A DNA stretch of 27,181 nucleotides from Bacteroidales bacterium (lineage in GTDB: Bacteria > Bacteroidota > Bacteroidia > Bacteroidales > UBA932): positions 1 through 27,181 of the forward strand of contig JAILDI010000110.1 of the NCBI GenBank assembly GCA_024689525.1, in the 5' to 3' direction. Below, piece by piece: positions 1 through 7,203 of this stretch (the stretch's first letter is position 1; every line of letters begins with the position of its first letter). The position numbers were made by a program, and so were the translations under genes. Below the pieces are notes generated by a model that made no database searches, was not told the origin of the DNA, and was given only the letters and a program-made list of their open reading frames with translations.

Positions 1-338
1 TCGGAGGCCCAGCGGAGGTACATGGCGGCTTTGTCGTCGGCTTCGCGGGCCCAGCGGAGGCGGAGGTTGGCGCGGTCGCGCTCGTCGGCGGCGTAGCGCT
101 GATTGGTTTCGGCGCGGGAGGTGTCGCCACGACGGAGGTAGTATGCGGCCTCGCGGTCGTAGCCTGCGGCTTTGTCCATGTAGTACTGGGCGTCGCGGCG
201 GTACTCGTTGGCTTTGCGCTGGTAATATTCCGCTTCACGCGTGTATTCTTCCGCCTTGCGGATATAGTAGTCGCTCTGGGCAAAGGAGGGGGCGCAGGCC
301 AGAAGGAGAAAGGCGAACGCAATTACGATTCTATTCAT
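1..338 (-). CDS. secreted Tyr/Arg/Ala-rich repeat protein, 5' part only
   Basis: The reverse strand is open from an ATG at 338 to the window edge (112 codons, no stop), so the C-terminus is missing. Residues 1-20 form a signal peptide (hydrophobic core, then APSFA before Gln21). Cys15 also gives a weak lipobox (LLAC), so lipidation is possible. The mature part is built of 14-residue repeats with the pattern A-x-x-Y-x-R-E/D-A-x-Y-Y-x-x-K/R at residues 29-42, 43-56 and 57-70, preceded by a half unit (QSDYYIRK). Two LRWA segments follow, near residues 93 and 108. The regular spacing and the Ala/Glu/Arg content suggest a long amphipathic helix in the periplasm or on the surface. No family is recognised. 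It diverges from the epimerase gene across 100 bp. The start is chosen because it gives a complete signal peptide. Confidence 0.7.
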   Translation of the reverse strand, partial: MNRIVIAFAFLLLACAPSFAQSDYYIRKAEEYTREAEYYQRKANEYRRDAQYYMDKAAGYDREAAYYLRRGDTSRAETNQRYAADERDRANLRLRWAREADDKAAMYLRWAS

Positions 339-384
339 ATACAGGGGTTTAGCGCTATCTAACCATGCAATAATTATGCTAACA

Positions 385-416
385 ATTGCATAATTCTCAA
401 TAATACACTAACTTAG
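385..416 (+). promoter_or_regulatory. putative promoter of the epimerase gene
   Basis: TTG at 385-387, a 21-nt gap, then TAACTTAG at 409-416. This is close to the Bacteroidota TAnnTTTG element with one mismatch. The ATG lies 22 nt downstream. The -7 element overlaps the second of two TTAGCGCT copies (349-356 and 413-420). Confidence 0.45.
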
Positions 417-438
417 CGCTTATCAAAAAACTCAATCT

Positions 439-1557
439 ATGAAAAAGACCCTTCTAGCCCTATCTCTCCTGGCCCTGGTGGCCTGCAACAACAAAGGCCC
501 GGCGCTGTTCAAAGCGAAACAATTCGAGGCCGATGTAGACGGAAAGCCCGTGCATCTGTACACGCTCAAAAACGGGCCCACGACCCTCCAGGTGACCAAT
601 TACGGCGGACGCGTGGTATCGCTGTTCACCCCCGACAGGGAGGGCAACCTCACCAGCATCGTCGTCGGCCACGACAATATCCAGGACTACGTGACGCCTC
701 CGGGTGAGCGGTATCTGGGCGCAAGCGTCGGCCCCGTTGGCAACCGCATCGGCAAGGCAACTTTCAAGGTCGATGATGTCGAATACCACACCCCTATGAA
801 CGACAACGCCGTGAACACCCTCCACGGGGGATTCAAGGGCATCGACCACCGGGTATGGGATGTGGTGGATGTGTCCGAATCGGCCATCGTCCTTCATTAT
901 ATCCATCCCGACGGCGAGGAGGGCTTCCCCGGCAATCTGGACATTACCATGACCTATTCGCTGGACGACGAGGGGGCTTTCCACGTAGATTTCAAGGCGA
1001 CGACCGACAAGGCCACGCCGGTGAATCTCACGCATCATCCGTTCTTCTGCCTCCGCGGCGAGGGGACGGGCACGGTTGAGGAGTATGCGATGTGGATCAA
1101 GGCTTCGAGCTACATTCCCATCGACGCTCTGAGCATCCCCACGGGCGAAATTGCCCCGGTGGACGGCACTCCGTTCGATTTCCGCGAGATTAAACTCATC
1201 GGCAGGGACATCCAGGCCGATGACGGGCAGCTGCACAACGCCCACGGCTACGACCACAACTGGTGCATCGACAAAGAAACCGATGGCGTAGAGCTTGTGG
1301 CGCGCGTTTCCGATCCCGTTTCCGGCAGGTTTGTTGAGGTGCTCACGGACCAGCCCGGCCTGCAGGTTTACACCGGCAATTTCTTCATGGGCTTTGAGAA
1401 GGGCGCCAACGGCAATGTCCTGGGCTTCCGCAGCTCCATCGCCCTCGAAGCCCAGCGCTGGCCGGACTCCGTGAACAACCCCTCCTTCACCCCCTCTATC
1501 CTCCGCCCCGGCGAAACCTACACAAGTTCCACCGTGTACCGCTTCGGCGTCCTGTAG
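439..1557 (+). CDS. galM: aldose 1-epimerase (galactose mutarotase), lipoprotein
   Basis: Interconverts the alpha and beta anomers of galactose and related aldoses, feeding sugar catabolism. The 372 residues cover the whole GalM beta-sandwich. Expected active-site positions are present: GNRIG (Arg103), NTLHGG (His129), NLTHHPFF (His200, the proposed acid), GYDHNW (Asp272) and ALEAQRWPDS (Glu337, the proposed base). The usual NLTNH is NLTHH here. Residues 1-16 are a lipoprotein signal with lipobox LVAC (Cys16), so the enzyme should be membrane-anchored in the periplasm or at the outer membrane, where it could act on sugars released by glycan breakdown. The gene appears monocistronic, with its own promoter and an inverted repeat downstream. 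Family assignment is firm; substrate preference is unknown. Confidence 0.93.
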   Translation: MKKTLLALSLLALVACNNKGPALFKAKQFEADVDGKPVHLYTLKNGPTTLQVTNYGGRVVSLFTPDREGNLTSIVVGHDNIQDYVTPPGERYLGASVGPVGNRIGKATFKVDDVEYHTPMNDNAVNTLHGGFKGIDHRVWDVVDVSESAIVLHYIHPDGEEGFPGNLDITMTYSLDDEGAFHVDFKATTDKATPVNLTHHPFFCLRGEGTGTVEEYAMWIKASSYIPIDALSIPTGEIAPVDGTPFDFREIKLIGRDIQADDGQLHNAHGYDHNWCIDKETDGVELVARVSDPVSGRFVEVLTDQPGLQVYTGNFFMGFEKGANGNVLGFRSSIALEAQRWPDSVNNPSFTPSILRPGETYTSSTVYRFGVL

Positions 1558-1580
1558 CCGCTGGCGGCGTGCCCCCATAT

Positions 1581-1668
1581 GTTCCCGAAGGTCCATTGAA
1601 CGGCACCTTCGGGCGCATTTTGGCCCCTTTTTGCTCCTAAAGGTCCATTCCGTAGCACCTTCGGGAAC
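1581..1668. repeat. nested direct and inverted repeats after galM
   Basis: Two related units, GGTCCATT-n7/8-CACCTTCGGG, lie at about 1590-1613 and 1642-1665. The first folds alone as CCCGAAGGT (1584-1592) with ACCTTCGGG (1605-1613), a 9-bp stem and 12-nt loop. Separately, GTTCCCGAAGGT (1581-1592) is the perfect 12-nt inverse of 1657-1668, so two folds compete. It may act as a galM terminator, although no T-tract follows directly, or it may be a small palindromic repeat. Confidence 0.6.
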
Positions 1669-1720
1669 CCCCTTAATCCCCTGTGCCACAGCCATCTACC
1701 CGCCCCAGGCTTGCGCGCTA

Positions 1721-1836
1721 TAGCGTAAAATGGAAGTGGTTGATAATCAACGAGATACGAAAAGTAAATGCGGCAATTTGCCGCATTTAAAAACAGGAAA
1801 TCGCTGATACACAGCGATTTACATTCTACGGGCGGC
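1721..1836. repeat. dispersed palindromic repeat, copy A
   Basis: About 110 bp matching 20185-20300 at roughly 72 % identity (counted by eye) with no indel over the core 1725-1834. The centre is a 25-nt perfect palindrome (1765-1789, arms TAAATGCGGC and GCCGCATTTA around AATTT), identical in both copies. A motif TAAAA-n-GGAA-n-TGATA-n-CA-n-CG occurs on each side of it, with the TGATA cores 64 nt apart (1741 and 1805). This copy also holds the stem AAATCGCTG/CAGCGATTT (1798-1820). It begins about 7 nt after the stop codon of the minus-strand trkA gene and could serve as its transcript end. Confidence 0.75.
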
Positions 1837-1842
1837 GCGTTG

Positions 1843-3210
1843 CTACTTGAAGAACTTGTCCACTTCCTTCACGGCGTCCGGCAGGGCGAATACGGCAACG
1901 CGGTCGTATGCTTCGATGTGGGTGTTGCCAACGGCGATGAAACTGTCGCTGCCGCGGATGACGCCGCCGATGATGGCGTTGGCGGGGAAGTCGGTGTCTT
2001 TGAGGGGAGCGCGGGTGATGCGCGAATCCGGCGCAACGGTGTACTCCAGCACTTCCGCCTCCGTGCCGCTCATGTAGCGCACGAAACGCACTTTGTCTGA
2101 TAGCGTGAACTTATAGATGCGGCCTGCCGTGATGATCTTCTTGTTGATCACGGCATCCACGCCCATCTCCTCCGCCAGGCGCACGTATTCCAGATTCTCC
2201 ACCTGGGCGATGGCGCGGGCGACGCCGAACTTCTTGGCCACCACGCAGCACAGGATGTTGGCTTCGTCGTTACCGGTAACGGCCACAACTGCGTCGAACT
2301 CCTTGATGTTCTCCTCCACGAGGAAGTCGGAGTTGCGGGCGTCGCCGTGGGCTACGGATACGCTGTCCGGCAGGGCATCCGAGAGTTCCCGGCAGCGGGC
2401 CATGTCATAATCGACAATCTTCACTTCCTCCATCTGGGTGCGGGCGAGCTGCGCGGCCACCATTTCGCCAATGCGGCTGCCGCCCAGGACCATTACGCTC
2501 TTGATCTCCAGATTCTCCTTGCCCAGGAACTTGGTGAGCGAGACCATTCCCTCACGGCGCGCGATGATGTACAGGTTGTCCATGTACTTGAAGCGCGTGT
2601 CGAACTTGGGGATGATGGTTTCCCCGCGGCGGGATATGGCGATGATGCGGAACTGGGCCATGGGGTCCGTCTCCGTCATCGCGGCAGTGAATTCGGCCAC
2701 TTTCATGTCCAGCAGGGGAGACTCGTCGTCGATTTTGAATACCGACAGCTGGAGCCTGCCGCGTGCGAAGTCCAGCGAATCGTTGGCGGCGGTGTGGCGG
2801 AGCAGGTCGATGATTTCATCGGCCGCGGTCTTCTCCGGGCAGAACATGGTGTCCAGGCCGATGTCCTTGAACATCAGCTTGTTCTCCGGAGTCAGGTATT
2901 CGGCGTCATCGACCCTAGCTATCACGCGCTTGGTGCCCAGCCGCTTGGCCAGGAGTGCGCTTATCACGTTCACGCTCTGGGCCTTGTGGGGATTCACGGC
3001 TATGAACAGATCGGCCGATGCCGCCCCCGCATCCTTCAGCACTTTGATGGACGAGGGCTCGCCGGTGATGGCCACTACGTCGGCCGTCAGGTTAAGTTTG
3101 GCGATGCGTCCGGGATCGTCGTCGATCACGGTTACTTCGCCGCCTTCACGGCTCAGCATCTTGGCCAGATGGGAGCCTACTTCGCCGGCTCCTTCGATGA
3201 TAATCTTCAT
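1843..3210 (-). CDS. trkA: Trk system potassium uptake protein TrkA
   Basis: Cytoplasmic regulatory subunit that binds NAD(H) and gates a TrkH/TrkG-type potassium channel at the inner membrane. The 455 residues show the standard duplicated RCK layout. The first Rossmann unit starts at residue 1 with GAGEVG (7-12) and an acidic strand end at Asp30, followed by a C-terminal regulatory subdomain to about residue 225. A second Rossmann unit has VLGGSRIGE near 241-249 and a second regulatory subdomain runs to the end. The length matches the family. No trkH partner lies in the window, so the channel must be encoded elsewhere. It is divergent from corA, sharing an 89-bp region with promoters in both directions. 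The ATG at 3210 is immediately followed by the dinucleotide-binding strand, which fixes the start. Confidence 0.93.
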   Translation of the reverse strand: MKIIIEGAGEVGSHLAKMLSREGGEVTVIDDDPGRIAKLNLTADVVAITGEPSSIKVLKDAGAASADLFIAVNPHKAQSVNVISALLAKRLGTKRVIARVDDAEYLTPENKLMFKDIGLDTMFCPEKTAADEIIDLLRHTAANDSLDFARGRLQLSVFKIDDESPLLDMKVAEFTAAMTETDPMAQFRIIAISRRGETIIPKFDTRFKYMDNLYIIARREGMVSLTKFLGKENLEIKSVMVLGGSRIGEMVAAQLARTQMEEVKIVDYDMARCRELSDALPDSVSVAHGDARNSDFLVEENIKEFDAVVAVTGNDEANILCCVVAKKFGVARAIAQVENLEYVRLAEEMGVDAVINKKIITAGRIYKFTLSDKVRFVRYMSGTEAEVLEYTVAPDSRITRAPLKDTDFPANAIIGGVIRGSDSFIAVGNTHIEAYDRVAVFALPDAVKEVDKFFK

Positions 3211-3231
3211 GTGTTGACAATCAAATTGTCA

Positions 3232-3263
3232 CAAAGTAAGGTAAAAGCGGTTGGATTACCAAA
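3232..3263 (-). promoter_or_regulatory. putative trkA promoter
   Basis: On the reverse strand, TTTG (3260-3263), a 21-nt gap, then TACTTTG (3232-3238), one base shorter than the TAnnTTTG consensus. It interleaves with the corA promoter on the other strand. Confidence 0.4.
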
Positions 3264-3280
3264 TTTTTTCTTTATTTTTG
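3251..3280 (+). promoter_or_regulatory. corA promoter, Bacteroidota type
   Basis: TTG at 3251-3253, a 19-nt gap, and a consensus TATTTTTG at 3273-3280. The ATG lies 19 nt downstream, giving a leader of about a dozen nucleotides. Confidence 0.65.
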
Positions 3281-3299
3281 CGCCGATATAGCGCAGCCA

Positions 3300-4265
3300 A
3301 TGATCAGCATCTTCTACAAGGACAATGGGAGGATCACAGTCTCCTGCTCGGAGAAGGACCTCAAATCCATGCTCGTCACAGACGTAGTGTGGATCGACCT
3401 CGTAGAACCCAGCGGGGATGAAAAAAGGGCCGTGGAGGCCTTCCTGGACGTAGAAGTCCAGAGCCGCGCCCAGGCGGAGGAAATTGAAAGCTCCTCCCGT
3501 TATTTCGAGACCGACGGCGCCATTTTCGCCAACACCAACTTCCTTACCCCGGGGGCCGATGAGTACATGATGCAGCCCGTATCGTTCACTTTGAAGGACA
3601 ATGCTCTGGTAACCCTCCGTGAAGTTCCCCTGCGCTCGTTCACCGAACTTCAGCGCAGGATGCAGGTGAATCCCCGCCTCTATCCCTCCGGATTCAGCGT
3701 ATTCGCGACGATATTGGATCAGCGTGTCGACCTTGATGCCGATATGATCGAGCTGCTCTCCAAGGAAATCTCCCAGTATGCCAGGCGCATAGAGGGCAGG
3801 GAAGACATCGACGATGAACTCCTCCTGGACATCTCCCAGCTCCAGGAAAATGCGATGGTGGTGCGTGAGAACGTGGTCGATAAGCAGCGCCTGATATCGA
3901 ACCTTATGAAGAGCACCCAGGTGCCCCGTTCGCTGGAGACCCGGCTCTCCGTGCTGCTGCAGGACATATCGTCCCTTATCAACCACTCCAACTTCTGCTT
4001 CGAGAGGCTGGAATACCTGCAGGATACCGTCCTGGGTCTTATCAACCTGGAACAGAACAAGATTATGAAGGTGTTCACGCTGGTGTCGGTGTTCCTTATG
4101 CCGCCCACCCTGATTGTGGGATTCTACGGCATGAACGTGCGCCTTCCCATGATAGGGGCCGATACGCCGAACGCTTCGTTTTGGAACTGGATCATCATCA
4201 TCGGCCTTATGCTCGTCACCTGCGCGGCTATCTGGTTCGTTTTCAAGAAGAAAAAGATGCTGTAG
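3300..4265 (+). CDS. corA: CorA-family magnesium/cobalt transporter
   Basis: Homopentameric inner-membrane channel for Mg2+ (and Co2+ or Ni2+ in some members). The 321-residue protein has a large cytoplasmic N-terminal domain (1 to about 255) with a long stalk helix. Two transmembrane helices follow: TM1 (about 258-276, ending MPPTLIVGFYGMN) with the signature GMN at 277-279, and TM2 (about 294-314) followed by a basic tail KKKK. The periplasmic loop between them (RLPMIGADTPNAS) replaces the MPE-type loop of some relatives, so ion preference cannot be read directly. Length and topology are complete. It is transcribed alone from the promoter at 3251-3280 and ends at the hairpin terminator 4300-4333. 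Confidence 0.93.
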   Translation: MISIFYKDNGRITVSCSEKDLKSMLVTDVVWIDLVEPSGDEKRAVEAFLDVEVQSRAQAEEIESSSRYFETDGAIFANTNFLTPGADEYMMQPVSFTLKDNALVTLREVPLRSFTELQRRMQVNPRLYPSGFSVFATILDQRVDLDADMIELLSKEISQYARRIEGREDIDDELLLDISQLQENAMVVRENVVDKQRLISNLMKSTQVPRSLETRLSVLLQDISSLINHSNFCFERLEYLQDTVLGLINLEQNKIMKVFTLVSVFLMPPTLIVGFYGMNVRLPMIGADTPNASFWNWIIIIGLMLVTCAAIWFVFKKKKML

Positions 4266-4271
4266 AAAGTT

Positions 4272-4302
4272 TTGGATTTTACTTGGATTTTACCTATCTT
4301 TG
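4272..4302 (+). promoter_or_regulatory. rpsA operon promoter
   Basis: TTG at 4272-4274, a 20-nt gap, and a consensus TATCTTTG at 4295-4302, one of the clearest Bacteroidota promoters in the window. The expected start is near 4309, giving a leader of about 80 nt with two U-tracts (4326-4333, 4371-4377), which would suit binding by S1 itself. The -7 element overlaps the left arm of the corA terminator. Confidence 0.7.
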
Positions 4303-4333
4303 CACGCATTTTTCCGGGCGTGCAATTTTTTTT
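4300..4333 (+). terminator. intrinsic terminator of corA
   Basis: TTGCACGC (4300-4307) pairs perfectly with GCGTGCAA (4318-4325) across a 10-nt loop, followed by eight T (4326-4333). It lies 35 nt after the corA stop. Confidence 0.8.
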
Positions 4334-4391
4334 GCTCCGGAAGGCACAATAAATAATGTTTAACTACTAGTTTTTTTATCAATTCAAAACT

Positions 4392-6266
4392 ATGTCAGAA
4401 GAAATCAAGAACGTGGTGGAAGAACCTCAGACAGAGGCTCCCGTCATTGAAGAAGCTCCCGCAGTGGAGGCCCCCGTCGCAGAGGCTCCCGTGGAAGTGA
4501 AGAAGTCAACCCGCATGAACGCCTCCGTGGCTCCCGATCAGTTCGACTGGGACGCTTTCGAGCAGGGTGCAACCCCCGCCAGCCGCGAAGACGTGCTCGC
4601 AAAGTATGACCTCACCCTCTCCAAGGTGGTTGAGAACGAGGTTGTTGAAGGTACCGTTACCTCCATCAACAAGCGCGAGGTCGTGGTGAACATCGGCGCC
4701 AAGAGCGAAGGTGTCATCTCCGCCCCCGAATTCCGTTACAACCCGGACCTCAAGGTAGGTGACAAGGTCGATGTCCTCATCGAGAGCGCAGAAGACCGCA
4801 AGGGCCAGCTCGTCCTGTCCCACAGGAAAGCACGCCAGCTGAAGAGCTGGGATATGGTCAACGAAGCCTACAACAAGGACGAAATCGTCAAGGGTTATGT
4901 CAAGACCCGCACCAAGGGCGGCATGATCGTGGACGTATTCGGCATCGAGGCCTTCCTCCCCGGTTCCCAAATCGATATCAAACCCATCCGCGATTACGAT
5001 GTGTTCGTGGATACCACCATGGATTTCAAGATCGTCAAGATCAACCAGGAATTCCGCAACGTGGTGGTTTCCCACAAGGCTCTCCTCGAAGCAGAGCAGG
5101 AGCAGCGCCGCAGCGAGCTCATCTCCCGTCTGGAGAAGGGCCAGGTGCTCGAAGGCACTGTCAAGAACATCACCAACTACGGCGTATTCGTCGACCTTGG
5201 CGGTGTGGACGGTCTCATTCACATCACCGACCTCAGCTGGGGCCGCATCAATCATCCGGAAGAGGTTGTTGCACTGGATCAGCACATCAACGTGGTTGTC
5301 CTGGACTTCAACGAGCAGCAGAAGCGCATCGCCCTCGGTCTCAAGCAGCTTACTCCCCATCCTTGGGAGGCCCTGTCACCGGACCTGAAGGTTGGCGACA
5401 CTGTGAAGGGTAAAGTCGTTGCAATCGCCGACTACGGCGCATTCATCGAGGTTGAACCCGGCGTTGAAGGTCTGGTACACGTGAGCGAAATGAGCTGGAG
5501 CCCCCGTCTGCACAGCGCTCAGGAATTCCTGAAGATGGGCGACGAGGTTGAGGCAGTTGTCCTTACCCTGGACCGCGAAGGCCGCAAGATGAGCCTCGGT
5601 CTCAAGCAGCTCACCGAGAATCCCTGGGATTCCATCCGCGAGAAATATCCCGTCGGTTCACAGCACAAGGCCACCGTCCGCAACATCACCAACTTCGGTG
5701 TGTTCGCAGAACTGGAGGATGGTGTGGAAGGTCTTATCCACATCTCCGACCTCAGCTGGAACAAGATCAAGCATCCCGCCGAGATGGTTCAGAGCGGCGA
5801 CGTCATCGACGTTGTGATCCTGGACTTCGACGAGAACAGCCACAAGCTTTCCCTCGGTCACAAGCAGCTCGTTCCCAATCCTTGGGATGAACTCGAGGCC
5901 AAGTACCCCGTGGGTACCACTGTGGAAGGCACTGTTGCAAGCGTGAACGACAAGGGCGCCACCATCAACTTCGAAGATGGCACCACCGCTCTCTGCTTCA
6001 ACCGTGAGCTTGTCAAGGAAGACGGCAAGACTGCAGTAGCAGGCGAGACCCTTCCGTTCAAGGTGGTTGAGCTCCGCCGCAGCACCCGCACCGTACGCGT
6101 TTCCCACCTCCGCACTTATCAGGAGGCACGCGTCGCCCGTGAGGCCACTGAGGCAGAGACCGCCAAGAAGGCCATCAAGAAGGTGCAGACCAGCGTGGAG
6201 AAGACCACCCTCGGTGATATCTCCGCTCTTGCTGCCCTGAAGGACAAACTCGACAAGGGTGAGTAA
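4392..6266 (+). CDS. rpsA: 30S ribosomal protein S1
   Basis: RNA-binding protein of the small subunit that helps mRNAs with weak or no Shine-Dalgarno sequence onto the ribosome, which matters in this phylum. The 624 residues hold an acidic Glu/Pro/Ala-rich N-terminal extension (about 1-38) and six S1 OB-fold repeats, roughly at 76-146, 165-232, 250-320, 335-406, 421-493 and 508-577. Repeats 3-5 carry the typical NYGVFV/DYGAFI/NFGVFA and GLIHITDLSW-like signatures, while 1, 2 and 6 are more divergent, as in other S1 proteins. A charged C-terminal tail follows. It is the first gene of a tight plus-strand run; its last codons overlap the GTG start of rnz. The ATG at 4392 follows an A/T-rich leader. 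Confidence 0.96.
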   Translation: MSEEIKNVVEEPQTEAPVIEEAPAVEAPVAEAPVEVKKSTRMNASVAPDQFDWDAFEQGATPASREDVLAKYDLTLSKVVENEVVEGTVTSINKREVVVNIGAKSEGVISAPEFRYNPDLKVGDKVDVLIESAEDRKGQLVLSHRKARQLKSWDMVNEAYNKDEIVKGYVKTRTKGGMIVDVFGIEAFLPGSQIDIKPIRDYDVFVDTTMDFKIVKINQEFRNVVVSHKALLEAEQEQRRSELISRLEKGQVLEGTVKNITNYGVFVDLGGVDGLIHITDLSWGRINHPEEVVALDQHINVVVLDFNEQQKRIALGLKQLTPHPWEALSPDLKVGDTVKGKVVAIADYGAFIEVEPGVEGLVHVSEMSWSPRLHSAQEFLKMGDEVEAVVLTLDREGRKMSLGLKQLTENPWDSIREKYPVGSQHKATVRNITNFGVFAELEDGVEGLIHISDLSWNKIKHPAEMVQSGDVIDVVILDFDENSHKLSLGHKQLVPNPWDELEAKYPVGTTVEGTVASVNDKGATINFEDGTTALCFNRELVKEDGKTAVAGETLPFKVVELRRSTRTVRVSHLRTYQEARVAREATEAETAKKAIKKVQTSVEKTTLGDISALAALKDKLDKGE

Positions 6267-7182
6267 TCCCGCAACATTCACTGTAACCATGCTGGGCACG
6301 GCTTCGGCCATGCCGGTAAGGGACAGGAACCAGAGCGCCCAGGCACTTAATGTGCACGGGCGCTTGTTTCTTGTCGACTGCGGCGAAGGTGCCCAGAGGG
6401 GCATGGTGTCCTGCGGCGTGTCCATGCAGAAGGTGGACAGTGTGTTCATCAGCCACATTCACGGAGACCATATCTACGGGCTCCAGGGCCTTTTGAGTAC
6501 CCTTGGAATGGGCGGGCGCACGGTCCCTCTGCACATCTACGGGCCGCAGAACCTGCATCCGCACATCAAGTTCTTCCTTTCCTATAATGAATGGCTTCCG
6601 TTCGAGATTGTGTTCCACAAGGTGGACACGCAGTTCCCGGAAGTGATTTTGGAAACCAAGGGCTTCAAGGTGACGGCCTTCCCGCTGATGCACGGCGTGG
6701 AAACCTACGGCTACATCTTCGCGGAGAAGGAACCGCAGTGGAATGTGCACAAGGAATGCATCGAACAGTACGGCCTGACTCTTACGGAAATCGGCACTCT
6801 GAAGAGGGGAGAGGATGTAGTGCGTGAGGACGGCAGCGTTATCCCCGCATCCGTTGCCGCTTACAAACGCTATTCCCCGCGCAGCTACGCCTACGTGTCC
6901 GATACGGCCGTATTCCCCGGCGAGGCAGAGGTGTTGAAGGGCGTTACCGTTCTCTATCACGAGGCAACGTTCTTGGCGGAGCACGCCGACAAAGCATCGT
7001 CCCGCTTCCACACCACAACCCTGCAGGCGGCCCAACTGGCCGTGGACGCCGGAGTCTCCAAACTCATCATCGCCCACTACTCCTCCCGCAACACCAATCA
7101 TTTGCAGTACCAGGAGGAATGCCGCACCATCTTCCCCGAAACCTACGCCGCCGAAGACGGTGACGTTTTCGAAATCCTATAA
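6259..7182 (+). CDS. rnz: ribonuclease Z (tRNA 3' endonuclease)
   Basis: Zinc-dependent metallo-beta-lactamase-fold endonuclease that removes 3' trailers from tRNA precursors. The N-terminal strand (FTVTMLGTASAMPV) is typical, and the metal motif HIHGDH is at residues 66-71. The later metal-binding segments LMHG, YVSDTA and IAHYSSR are present, as is the FHTTTLQAAQLA segment near the end. The 307 residues match the short bacterial form. The start is GTG 6259, overlapping the last 8 nt of rpsA (frame GGTGAGTAA), which implies coupled translation. An internal ATG at 6289 would delete the first beta strand, so it is less likely. Family assignment is firm. Confidence 0.93.
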   Translation: MSNPATFTVTMLGTASAMPVRDRNQSAQALNVHGRLFLVDCGEGAQRGMVSCGVSMQKVDSVFISHIHGDHIYGLQGLLSTLGMGGRTVPLHIYGPQNLHPHIKFFLSYNEWLPFEIVFHKVDTQFPEVILETKGFKVTAFPLMHGVETYGYIFAEKEPQWNVHKECIEQYGLTLTEIGTLKRGEDVVREDGSVIPASVAAYKRYSPRSYAYVSDTAVFPGEAEVLKGVTVLYHEATFLAEHADKASSRFHTTTLQAAQLAVDAGVSKLIIAHYSSRNTNHLQYQEECRTIFPETYAAEDGDVFEIL

Positions 7183-7203
7183 TTTTTCATAAATTTGTAA
7201 GTT

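Noticed and set aside
460..1695. 411-codon open frame antisense to galM
   Set aside because: Low-complexity Gly/Val/His/Asp-rich translation typical of the reverse frame of a GC-rich gene; galM has full motifs and a lipoprotein signal.
1725..1836. CRISPR or integron attC interpretation of the 64-nt-spaced motifs
   Set aside because: Only two imperfect motif copies per locus, no spacer array, no cas or integrase gene, and no conserved R/L box layout of attC sites.
2347..3291. 314-codon open frame antisense to trkA
   Set aside because: Mirror of trkA codon bias; no promoter, motif or signal peptide, and trkA is unambiguous.
4650..6130. Repeated DNA within rpsA (GTCTCAAGCAGCT, CCTTGGGA and similar)
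   Set aside because: These are the homologous S1 domain repeats of the protein, not a separate repeat element.
4506..6458. Long open frames antisense to rpsA (4506-5360 and 5658-6458)
   Set aside because: Produced by the strong codon bias and the internally repeated S1 domains; no independent support.
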